A stretch of 64,000 bases of DNA from JANWYT01 sp034437555 (GTDB lineage Bacteria; Chloroflexota; Anaerolineae; Aggregatilineales; Phototrophicaceae): positions 93,043 to 157,042 of the forward strand of contig DAOTTQ010000013.1 of assembly GCA_034437555.1 (NCBI GenBank), read 5' to 3'. A model generated the notes under the pieces. It ran no database searches. It was not told the DNA's origin and saw nothing but the letters and a program-made list of their open reading frames with translations. The position numbers were made by a program, and so were the translations under genes. Positions 9,319 to 16,830 of this stretch are shown piece after piece (the first letter of the stretch is position 1; every line of letters starts with the position of its first letter).

Positions 9319-9349
9319 AAGGGGGAGGGCAAAAAACACCCTCCCCCTT
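9319..9349. terminator. bidirectional hairpin terminator
   Basis: An 11-bp perfect stem: AAGGGGGAGGG (9319-9329) with CCCTCCCCCTT (9339-9349) and a 9-base loop. It sits between convergent genes. On the minus strand the stem is followed by a T-run; on the plus strand the tail is poorer. Confidence 0.8.
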
Positions 9350-9373
9350 GCTAAAAACTATCGTGTGATGGGC

Positions 9374-10861
9374 TTAACCGCCCGTAGCAATAATGCTATA
9401 GCTTACGCTACTGCCACTTTCTACACGAATAAAGAAGCTGAACTGATTACTATCAAACCCAAAGAAATTGCTGGTAGAGCCATTGCAAACATTGTTGGTG
9501 GGCGCGTTTGCGCCTGCTGTTCCCCAAGTTAAATTAGTGGCGTTGCAAGTAAGCACAAAGTTCACTTGCTTGGTAGAGTTTGCGCCCTGATTGGTGATGC
9601 CATCGATACTAACCCGTACCAAGTGCCAGCCGGGCGAGCTGATGGTGTTGTTAAAGATTTGTGCATCGTTCACATTCTGCTGTATCACAAAAGAGAATTG
9701 TGTGGGCGAAGACGGGAACTCTTGGGGTAACGCCGTATTTGTAGGCGTAGGTGTGGGCTGATTCTGGTCTAGGGTGGCGGTTGCCGTAGGTGTTGGTTGA
9801 TTCTGGTTTCCGCCAGTGGTTGCCGTAGGTGTGGGTGTGGACTGTACGACAGGTAGGGGTGGCGGTTGTACAGTGGGCAAACTGGCGCATGACGCACCCT
9901 GTGCGATGGTGATGCTTGTGTTTGCGCTCACCCACACCGTTTGACCGCGATAAGTGCCTGTGTACCAGCCATTAGCGATGCCTGTGGCAGTGACGTATTC
10001 GTTGCCGATGAGTGAGCCAATGGTGGCATAGTCTGTGCTGGGCCCACTACGCAGGTTTACGCCACCTGCAACTACTGCGAAAACCGCGCAAATATTTTCT
10101 GGGGCTACGCCGACGGTGTTTGTGGTAGCTGGTGCAGATGAGCTTGTGCCTGCGCCTGTTGTGCCACCCCGTGAAATGGTGACGCTCCCTGTCGATGTGG
10201 CATCGGGGCTATTGATTATCAGTTCGTAATTGCCACTGCCCGCGGGCAAGGCAAAACTAACGGCAGGCAGTAACCCACCAATAGAAGCAATCACGTTGCC
10301 GTTGGCATCACGTACCTGCACCGACAATGGAAGGTTAGGGGAGGCTTGCACAGAGATCACTTGAGTACTGTCGGGCGAAAGAGGCAAGCTATATGATTGT
10401 GGTGGTGTTTGGGGCGACACAAACACTTCGGTGGGATCATTGGCTAAAAATTGGCTGGCAACAGGCGGACTCACCTGAAGCGAGACCGTGTAGCTGTTAA
10501 AGACACCGTTGGCACTGCCCACCAGGATGCTGTACGTACCGTCTTGGGGGAGACGTGCCGTAATGCGTGCATCATTGCTCATGGGGGTGAGGGGGTCTTG
10601 GTTGCTAAACCCTAATTGACCCGCACCGCCTAAGAGTGTGAGCGTGGGCTGAAAGTCGTTTGCCCACCCTAAGGCATAAATTGTAACCACGTCATTGGCT
10701 ACGCCGTTAAAGATGTATAAAACCTGTGGAACTGTGTTATCCAATTTATCGGGAACGGTCATGCCATACGACAAAATGCCCCCTTGTGCTTGGGTCATGA
10801 TGCTAAAAAGTAAGACCACGCTCATGACCAATGTCAGTAAGCTCATTTTTCTTTTGTGCAT
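9374..10861 (-). CDS. secreted protein with PPC-like and SH3b domains
   Basis: An exported protein with a signal peptide (about 1-27, LTLVMSVVLLFSIMTQAQG). Residues 30-245 contain two beta-rich pre-peptidase-C-like segments (TVPDKLDNTVPQVLYIFNG; GTYSILVGSANGV). A bacterial SH3 domain follows (about 255-320, VNLRSGPSTDYATIGSLIGN and WVSAN). Next is a Pro/Thr linker of TPTPTAT repeats, then a C-terminal beta domain. Proteins of this build are common in Chloroflexi envelopes; a wall- or glycan-binding role is inferred. No enzymatic motif is seen. RBS AGGAGAG precedes the ATG. It is the downstream neighbour of the CotH gene but separated by 120 bases. Confidence 0.75.
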   Translation of the reverse strand: MHKRKMSLLTLVMSVVLLFSIMTQAQGGILSYGMTVPDKLDNTVPQVLYIFNGVANDVVTIYALGWANDFQPTLTLLGGAGQLGFSNQDPLTPMSNDARITARLPQDGTYSILVGSANGVFNSYTVSLQVSPPVASQFLANDPTEVFVSPQTPPQSYSLPLSPDSTQVISVQASPNLPLSVQVRDANGNVIASIGGLLPAVSFALPAGSGNYELIINSPDATSTGSVTISRGGTTGAGTSSSAPATTNTVGVAPENICAVFAVVAGGVNLRSGPSTDYATIGSLIGNEYVTATGIANGWYTGTYRGQTVWVSANTSITIAQGASCASLPTVQPPPLPVVQSTPTPTATTGGNQNQPTPTATATLDQNQPTPTPTNTALPQEFPSSPTQFSFVIQQNVNDAQIFNNTISSPGWHLVRVSIDGITNQGANSTKQVNFVLTCNATNLTWGTAGANAPTNNVCNGSTSNFFGFDSNQFSFFIRVESGSSVSYSIIATGG

Positions 10862-10981
10862 TAGTTCTCTCCTAAAATAGTCTAACAGAGCTTTACAAAA
10901 GTGTTTCTTATCCTATAGTATGGGCGCGTTTCTTATTTCACGCAAACACACCCACCCCTTTAGAACCCGTTGTAAGCTCTA

Positions 10982-12385
10982 TTAGGGCGACCCCAAGACC
11001 ATTTGCAAATACGCTTGGGCAATGCTTTGGCGTTCATAAATGTGGGCAATCAGCCCTTCTACGCCGTCATCAAAGGCATTTGGCACGCGCAAATTTGTAT
11101 AGAGGGGCTGTTCTTGTTGCACATAGGGCGCAATGAGCAGGGCGAGTGTGCGAACCCGTTGTTCTAGGGTACTGGCGACAAACACGCGCTCACTAAGGGC
11201 TTGGACGTGGCGTATATATCTTTCATGGTAAACGGGTTCATCTAGCAAATAACGAATTAACGCCCACTCTGCGCCAATGTTTTGATGCCCTAACGTGGTC
11301 ATGGGGTTAAGACTGTCGGCTGTGTGTTGTGAGCCAATGCGCCTCATCAGTGCAAAATCAAAGTCCCATGGAATCCACGTTAATTGTCGGGCAGGGATGT
11401 TTTGGTATAGGAAGTAATTGCGCCCAAAAACCCCATAGGTATCAAAATTTAACACAAGGCTATTGATAGCAAGCCAACGCAAAAAGCCTTCAACATCAAA
11501 CACGGCTTCTAAATTTTGTCGCCACTCTGTTGGATTGCTCTGGCGAGTTTCGCTGTGTAGTGCATCAAACAACGCTTTCACGTCGCTATAGTCAGTGCTA
11601 TCAGCATTTGTTTGGCGCACAAAGTCACTTTCTAGGAATGTGCCTGTGGCAAAGGTTGCGCCTTGCCCTTCAGGTTGATATAAGTTGCCTTCTGCGTTCT
11701 CAAATTGGGTTTGAAGCACGGTGTCATCAATGATTTCAGTGGCGGTGTATAGCCCAAAGTAAATATCACCTTCGCCATAGTTAACATAGACCGCATAGAA
11801 TGCCGTTTGTGGGGTAATGACCCCCGCCTGTGTAAAAATTTCGCTAGTCATCTTTTGGCGTAGGAGCGTATCATCCGCCCAGTGATTGGCGAAACTAAGT
11901 TTCTGGAAGCCGTAAAAACGCTGGTTGCGAATTTGCGGATACTCATCCTCAAAATTATCAAAGTTTAAGCGAAACGGCAGTTTATAAATGCCTCGCGCCC
12001 ATGTTCCCTGTAATGAAGAACTGCCCTTAAAGCGAATCCCAATGTGTTGCCATTCACGTCCATTAAATGCCAGCGTGGCATCTACCCAAATGGGCGTTGG
12101 GCTAATACCCTCAACAATCTCGGTGGTACTTCCGCCCCGTGAAAACCCAAAAGAGCCTAAGCGGTCGGTCATATCCTGAAGCATGGTTTGCCAGTTTTGG
12201 GGTGTTAGCGTAATGGTTATGGTGTTGACGGTGTTCTGGGGAAACACGATAGCATAATCTAGGGGGGCGCGGTTGCTATGGGTGATTTCTTCCCATCCTT
12301 CGGGGCGGTCTTGGGCGTGTGCTAATGTGGATAACGAAAAGAGCAGTGTAAAAAGGGCAACTAAGCGTGTGCGTTTGCGAGTCAT
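10982..12385 (-). CDS. exported CotH-family protein kinase-like protein
   Basis: A CotH-type protein with signal peptide (LVALFTLLFSLSTLAHAQ). Family signs: GIRFKGSSSLQG near residue 118, LPFRLNFDNF, KLSFANHWADDTLLRQKM, the YFGLYTATEIID segment and WIPWDFDFALMRR (metal-binding DFD-like motif). CotH proteins are atypical kinases related to Bacillus spore coat CotH, but an extracytoplasmic one in a non-sporulating lineage must act on something else, for example surface proteins. It lies 3 bases after the DUF4956 gene on the same strand, a conserved pairing. The VTC-type polyphosphate polymerase that often completes this trio is absent here. Kinase activity is inferred. Confidence 0.82.
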   Translation of the reverse strand: MTRKRTRLVALFTLLFSLSTLAHAQDRPEGWEEITHSNRAPLDYAIVFPQNTVNTITITLTPQNWQTMLQDMTDRLGSFGFSRGGSTTEIVEGISPTPIWVDATLAFNGREWQHIGIRFKGSSSLQGTWARGIYKLPFRLNFDNFEDEYPQIRNQRFYGFQKLSFANHWADDTLLRQKMTSEIFTQAGVITPQTAFYAVYVNYGEGDIYFGLYTATEIIDDTVLQTQFENAEGNLYQPEGQGATFATGTFLESDFVRQTNADSTDYSDVKALFDALHSETRQSNPTEWRQNLEAVFDVEGFLRWLAINSLVLNFDTYGVFGRNYFLYQNIPARQLTWIPWDFDFALMRRIGSQHTADSLNPMTTLGHQNIGAEWALIRYLLDEPVYHERYIRHVQALSERVFVASTLEQRVRTLALLIAPYVQQEQPLYTNLRVPNAFDDGVEGLIAHIYERQSIAQAYLQMVLGSP

Positions 12386-12388
12386 GAA

Positions 12389-13012
12389 TTAGCTCTCCGA
12401 ACTGTCATCTTCTAGCGAAAGGTCGTCATCTTCGGCGTTAAGGCTGTGCGCGTCATAATATACTTTCAGGTCTACAACCCCCTTCACAAAGTTTAATCGC
12501 CCAATGCTTACCCGCGTGACGGGCAAGCCCGTGAGTTGGTGTAAGTCATCTAGTAAGGCTTGGCGATGTTCGGGGCGAATAAGGTCAATGCGCCCATAAG
12601 TAACCGTTTTGCGCTTTTCATACCGAAAGCCCCATCCGCGCTCTACCAACCAAAGCACGCCAATGGTAGCGGTATTTGCTACTAAAAAGGCTTGTGGGCG
12701 AGCAATAATTGAAACCGAATTGATGACGGGCAAGGCAATAAGTACGAAAAGATAGGTCATCTCGCGGATGGGAATGGTATCGGTGCGATAACGCAAAATA
12801 GAGAAAATTGCAAATAAGCCAAACCCCACACCTAGCCCGATGTCCCCCTGATTTAGTAAGCCCATCACAAAGAAAACAACCGTGTTTAAGACGAGCAATG
12901 CCATCACATAGCTTTGCTTGCGTTGGCGTGGGTAATAGATATAGCGCACAATAAAAAATGCCACGGCAAAGTTAAGCCCAAAAGAAAGCAACGACTCTAG
13001 CAACAGGCTCAT
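12389..13012 (-). CDS. DUF4956 membrane protein
   Basis: A membrane protein with about four N-terminal helices (LLSFGLNFAVAFFIVRYIYY, VMALLVLNTVVFFVMGLL, GLGVGFGLFAIFSILRY, TYLFVLIALPVINSVS) and a cytosolic C-terminal domain with ferredoxin-like character. FAIFSILRYRTDTIPIREMTY is the DUF4956 signature region. The C-terminus is acidic. It is the first gene of a two-gene operon with the CotH-like gene. The family is associated with CotH and VTC polymerases, and a role in polyphosphate or surface modification has been suggested by context only. Function not established. Confidence 0.8.
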   Translation of the reverse strand: MSLLLESLLSFGLNFAVAFFIVRYIYYPRQRKQSYVMALLVLNTVVFFVMGLLNQGDIGLGVGFGLFAIFSILRYRTDTIPIREMTYLFVLIALPVINSVSIIARPQAFLVANTATIGVLWLVERGWGFRYEKRKTVTYGRIDLIRPEHRQALLDDLHQLTGLPVTRVSIGRLNFVKGVVDLKVYYDAHSLNAEDDDLSLEDDSSES

Positions 13013-13137
13013 GATAGCTCCTAATTGAGGGGATGGCGCACAGGATAAAGCGCACTAAATCATAATTGTGACAGTATAGCACGATTAATTTAGGGAGTTG
13101 CTTACTGTGCTGTTAAGCATCGAATTTAAGGGTCTTG

Positions 13138-13146
13138 TGATACAAT
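13138..13146 (+). promoter_or_regulatory. extended -10 promoter
   Basis: TGATACAAT, an extended -10 element, lies 44 bases before the ATG at 13191 and would drive the hypothetical-TPR-SDR gene series. No matching -35 is seen. Confidence 0.45.
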
Positions 13147-13190
13147 AAAACTCAATAGTCGCTTATCGCTATGGCAAGGCATATCAAGGC

Positions 13191-13775
13191 ATGGATGACA
13201 AATACGCAGGTAAAAAAGCAGAGATTCACGGCAAAATTAAATCGTTGCTGACGGAATTTACAGAAGGCAAAATTAGCTCAGAACAATTTAACATCATCTA
13301 TGAACGCTACCAAAGCCAGCTTGAAATTCTCTCGATGAGCGAATCGCTGACAACTTCTGATGATATGAACACCATTGCTATTCGCCGAGCAACGCAAGCG
13401 ATGGCTTTGGGAATGGGCATTTATCACCATCGTAGCGGTACAATGATAGAAACGCTGGGTAATTTTGATTTGCCACCGAGCGCAATTTCTATCACCCTTA
13501 ACGAATTTTCGGATAAGCTAGAACGCCACGAATTTATAGAGCCACGCATCCAAAAAGGGATTGCAGGCATGCACTTGGTGTTTATGGCGCGCAAATTTGT
13601 AACGGCAATTGTGATTTTTAGAAACGAGCCTGCCCAAGCCCAACTAAGAGATATTGAACGCCTTTTGCACGACTTTGAAGAGGCAAACGCCCGTACTCTA
13701 GAGGGAACAATGGTAGACTCTAGTAAACTGGCACGCCCCTTTTTGGGGTTCATTAAGCGAAAATTGGGTGGGTAA
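13191..13775 (+). CDS. hypothetical protein, helical N-terminus
   Basis: I do not recognise this 194-residue soluble protein. The N-terminal 50 residues are charged and helical, probably coiled coil (KKAEIHGKIKSLLTEFTEGK, EQFNIIYERYQSQLEIL). The middle carries a small beta region (MIETLGNFDLPPSAISITLN; HLVFMARKFVTAIVIFRNE) reminiscent of a roadblock or PAS-like fold, but this is only an impression. The C-terminus is basic. It begins a co-directional series: the TPR gene follows after 5 bases, so the two proteins may act together. A promoter-like extended -10 is present upstream. Confidence 0.6.
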   Translation: MDDKYAGKKAEIHGKIKSLLTEFTEGKISSEQFNIIYERYQSQLEILSMSESLTTSDDMNTIAIRRATQAMALGMGIYHHRSGTMIETLGNFDLPPSAISITLNEFSDKLERHEFIEPRIQKGIAGMHLVFMARKFVTAIVIFRNEPAQAQLRDIERLLHDFEEANARTLEGTMVDSSKLARPFLGFIKRKLGG

Positions 13776-13780
13776 ATGCC

Positions 13781-14452
13781 GTGAGTGACGCGCAAGCACA
13801 AACACAACTCCTAAGACAAGTACGCCTTGCGTTACAGGCGAACAATTATGCTGTTGCCATAGAAAGCCTTACACTGTTGGTGAGCATTGCCGAAACCGAC
13901 GAAGAATGGGGCGTAATGGCGCGGCACTTGGGTAACCTTGCGCTGACGCACTATCGCAAAGGCGATTCTGAACAGGCGATAGAGTGCTTTGAGCGTGCGA
14001 TAGCCTGCGCCCAAAAAGATAATGACCGCCTGACAGAAAACGGTCTCTTAGGCAATATGGGGAATGTGCTACGCGAAATGGGGCTATACACCCGCGCCAT
14101 TATAAGCCTGTCACAGGCATTATTGATTGCCCAAGAAGTGGGTGACGTGCGCGGACGCGGTATTTGGCTTAGTAATTTGGGGCTGGTGTATGATGATATT
14201 CATCAACCCGGCACTGCCCTAGAATATCATCAAGAATCGGTAGACATTGCCCGCCAATTGCACGATTCTAGCCAGATGGCGGTGCGCCTAAACCACCTGG
14301 CACACAGCCTTTTGGCAGTGGATGACGTAGCGCGTGCTATTCCGTATTTGCAAGAAAGCGCGGAATTGTATCTGACGTTGGGCAAGCCCCAAGAAGCGTT
14401 GGCGTGCTTAAAGCAAGTACAGGCGTTGCTGGAACAGGGGCGTTTTTTTTAA
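13781..14452 (+). CDS. TPR repeat protein
   Basis: A soluble helical-repeat protein of 223 residues with about five tetratricopeptide units: ARHLGNLALTHYRKGDSEQA, NGLLGNMGNVLREMGLYTRA, GIWLSNLGLVYDDIHQPGTA, AVRLNHLAHSLLAVDDVARA and a last ALACLKQVQALLEQG. TPR arrays bind other proteins; no enzyme domain is fused. The start is GTG, five bases after the preceding stop, which suggests coupled translation and a partner relation with the upstream hypothetical protein. Similar arrays occur in signalling and transcription-associated proteins, but no specific role can be assigned. Confidence 0.82.
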   Translation: MSDAQAQTQLLRQVRLALQANNYAVAIESLTLLVSIAETDEEWGVMARHLGNLALTHYRKGDSEQAIECFERAIACAQKDNDRLTENGLLGNMGNVLREMGLYTRAIISLSQALLIAQEVGDVRGRGIWLSNLGLVYDDIHQPGTALEYHQESVDIARQLHDSSQMAVRLNHLAHSLLAVDDVARAIPYLQESAELYLTLGKPQEALACLKQVQALLEQGRFF

Positions 14453-14482
14453 CACACTTAAAACACGATTGAGGAGCAAAAA

Positions 14483-15241
14483 ATGTCTTTTTTGAATAAA
14501 GTCACCCTTATTACCGGTGGAAGCAGTGGCATTGGGCGCGAAACAGCACGCCTTTTTGCCCAAGAGGGCGCGAAGGTGCTTGTAACAGATGTTAATAAAG
14601 AGGGTGGTCTTTCCACTGTTGCGCTTATCAAGGGTGAGGGGGGCGAAGCAACCTTTTTACCAGTGGACGTAACGAATAGTGCCAGCGTGCAAGCCAGCGT
14701 AAACCATGCCCTAGCACATTATGGCGCGTTGCACTATGCAGTAAACAGCGCGGGCATTAGTGGCACAATGCTAAACCCCATCACCCTAACCGAAGAAAGC
14801 ACGTTTGATAACGTGATGGACGTAAACGTAAAGGGTGTGTGGTTGTGTATGCGGGCGCAAATCCCCGCTATCATGGAAAGTGGTGGTGGGGCAATTGTGA
14901 ACTTGGCTTCGGTGGCGGGGCTCATTGGTGCGCCGGGTGGGGCAGCCTATTCTGCCAGCAAGCACGCAGTCATTGGCTTAACCCGCGCTGTCGCACTAGA
15001 GTTTGCCCGTCACAAGGTGCGCGTGAACGCCGTTTGCCCCTCTTATATTGATACGCCCATGGTGAGTGGCATCAGTGCAATCGACGAAAAAACCGCCCAA
15101 CGGGTGCAAGTTGCCAGCCCCATGAAACGGCTTGGCACGCCCTATGAAGTGGCAAGCGCAATCTTATACTTGTGCGGTGATGGGGCTTCATTTATTAACG
15201 GAACAACGCTTGCCATTGACGGTGGCTTAACTGCCAGTTGA
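14483..15241 (+). CDS. short-chain dehydrogenase/reductase (SDR)
   Basis: A classical SDR of 252 residues. The Rossmann motif TGGSSGIGRETARLFA is at the N-terminus. The acidic residue in VTDVNKEGG at the end of strand 2 favours NAD(H). NSAGISG, the catalytic Ser in NLASVAGL, and the YSASKHAVIG active site (Tyr and Lys) are all present. The end (FINGTTLAIDGGLTAS) is typical. The substrate cannot be told; nearest described activities are FabG-like ketoreductases and glucose or alcohol dehydrogenases. RBS GAGGAG precedes the ATG. It is 30 bases after the TPR gene, so may be co-transcribed. Confidence 0.9.
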   Translation: MSFLNKVTLITGGSSGIGRETARLFAQEGAKVLVTDVNKEGGLSTVALIKGEGGEATFLPVDVTNSASVQASVNHALAHYGALHYAVNSAGISGTMLNPITLTEESTFDNVMDVNVKGVWLCMRAQIPAIMESGGGAIVNLASVAGLIGAPGGAAYSASKHAVIGLTRAVALEFARHKVRVNAVCPSYIDTPMVSGISAIDEKTAQRVQVASPMKRLGTPYEVASAILYLCGDGASFINGTTLAIDGGLTAS

Positions 15242-15259
15242 CGGGATAGGTTTTCTAAG

Positions 15260-16090
15260 ATGCGAACACGGCTAGAACAAACGCTGATTTCTTTAGCAAA
15301 ACAACGCGCTCCCCACATTTTGCACCAAGTCCCTGTACAAGGGGGAATGCCCCTTTTAGCCGACGCGTTGGCGCGTGAGGGCGTTTTAGTGTTGTGGTGT
15401 CATGTGCCACCGCACTATACGCCCAATCAAGCTGACCTGATTAACGATTGGGTATCGGCGTATGCAAGGCTGTATCGTTTGCTAACGGATGCACTGTTTC
15501 CAATGCTAAACACCATCAGCGCACACTATATTGACCAAGAAAGCCCACCCATTATTTACTTGGAAGGCTTGTGTGCGCCCGTAATTAGGGCGTTTAGTGG
15601 CTATGTTGTGCCGTATGTCGCAAGCAGGCAACTTTTGCCCCCCAACGAAGTAGAAATACGCGGGATGATGCAGTACATCCTAGAGGACTTAGAGGCTTCT
15701 ACGATTGCGCCGACATTGTATCAGGCGATTGTGTCGCAGGCGATGACGCACATTATCCACTTGTTACACTTGCCCATTACCCAGCAAACCATTACTGATT
15801 TTAAGCGCAAGGTGTTTCAGCAGGTGCAAACTAGCACCAATACGCCCACAGAAGTGATTCCAAAGTCACTACTGCGTGAAGCTGTTGAAGCTACCAGAGC
15901 CAATTTGCCACCGATCCCTTCTATGCCCGCGCAAGAAGTAAGTGCGCCACAACCGCCCGTCAGCAAGCCAGAGGACACTCCCAACAAGCGGTTTGCGTCC
16001 GAGATTCCCATCTTTTTTGATAGGTCGGGGGATGAGAAGCCCAAACGCAAACCCCCCGTGCCTAATTTGCCGAAGAAGAAAGAGCTTTAG
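15260..16090 (+). CDS. hypothetical protein with proline-rich tail
   Basis: Not recognised. The first ~190 residues look like a compact helical/beta domain (LVLWCHVPPHYTPNQ, PPIIYLEGLCAPVIRAFSGY). The last ~80 are proline-, lysine- and serine-rich and likely disordered, ending PKRKPPVPNLPKKKEL. No signal peptide. It is 18 bases downstream of the SDR gene on the same strand. Its 3' end overlaps the convergent thioredoxin-like gene by 29 bases, so both stop codons lie inside the other gene. Confidence 0.6.
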   Translation: MRTRLEQTLISLAKQRAPHILHQVPVQGGMPLLADALAREGVLVLWCHVPPHYTPNQADLINDWVSAYARLYRLLTDALFPMLNTISAHYIDQESPPIIYLEGLCAPVIRAFSGYVVPYVASRQLLPPNEVEIRGMMQYILEDLEASTIAPTLYQAIVSQAMTHIIHLLHLPITQQTITDFKRKVFQQVQTSTNTPTEVIPKSLLREAVEATRANLPPIPSMPAQEVSAPQPPVSKPEDTPNKRFASEIPIFFDRSGDEKPKRKPPVPNLPKKKEL

Positions 16091-16682
16091 CTGCTTCGTA
16101 TTCGGCTTGCATGGCTTCTACTCGCATTTCGCCTAGTCGCATGTTCCGCACAACCCCGTTCACATCAATGATGAAGGTGACGGGGATATTGGCGATGCCA
16201 TAGCTACGGCGCACCGCCGAGTTACTGTCTAGGGCGATGGGTATGCCATCAATGCCGTTTTCTTGTAAGAAGGCGTTGATTTGGTCGGCGCTTTCATCAA
16301 AGTTAATGGCAAGCAACGCGACGTCACTGCCATTATCCTCTAAAAAGTCAACAAACGCGGGCATTTCTCGCTTACATGGCTCACAAGTGGTTTGCCAAAA
16401 GTTCAAAAATAGCACTTTGCCCCGATAATCTTCTAGCTTGACGATGCCCCCCTCAAGGCGTTCTAACTCAAATTGTGGGGCAACAAAGTTCACTAAAGAG
16501 GCGGTGTTGGGGTTCATATTTGACGGGAGCGCATTGGACGTGCGATTGCCTTCATTCGCCACCATAAGCAACGCCACCAAGATACCGAGTACAGGAATGG
16601 CTAAAAAGACGAGAAGTGCTGGTGACGTATGTTTATCGGTGTGTTCAACAGAGGGTGGTGATTCGGGTGTATTGTTTGTCAT
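16062..16682 (-). CDS. membrane-anchored TlpA-like thiol-disulfide oxidoreductase
   Basis: A thioredoxin-fold protein anchored by one N-terminal helix (LLVFLAIPVLGILVALLMV) with the catalytic domain outside the cytosol. The active site is in FWQTTCEPCKREMPAFVDF, a CxxC with CEPC. ALLAINFDESADQINAFLQE and the cis-Pro segment IPVTFIIDVNGVV are the expected TlpA/ResA family elements. Such proteins reduce or oxidise cysteines in exported proteins, commonly during cytochrome c or envelope maturation. No cytochrome gene is nearby, so the client is unknown. The RBS is GGAAC-like. The gene is monocistronic here and convergent with the previous gene. Confidence 0.85.
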   Translation of the reverse strand: MTNNTPESPPSVEHTDKHTSPALLVFLAIPVLGILVALLMVANEGNRTSNALPSNMNPNTASLVNFVAPQFELERLEGGIVKLEDYRGKVLFLNFWQTTCEPCKREMPAFVDFLEDNGSDVALLAINFDESADQINAFLQENGIDGIPIALDSNSAVRRSYGIANIPVTFIIDVNGVVRNMRLGEMRVEAMQAEYEAAKALSSSAN

Positions 16683-16800
16683 GCTGTGTTCCGTTCATTA
16701 TGGGCGTTTAGAATGTTGTCTATTCTAGCACCATTGCCCCCCACGATGAATAACAAGACTCATGCAGTTAGTAAACGTCTGCGCGTATGACAAAACAAAA

Positions 16801-16824
16801 GGGCGACTTGAAACCAAGCCGCCC
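16801..16824 (-). terminator. hairpin terminator of the pentapeptide gene
   Basis: Stem GGGCGACTTG / CAAGCCGCCC with one mismatch and the loop AAAC. On the minus strand it is followed by TTTTGTTTTG, a classic U-tract. It lies 7 bases after the stop of the minus-strand gene. Confidence 0.7.
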
Positions 16825-16830
16825 AACCTT

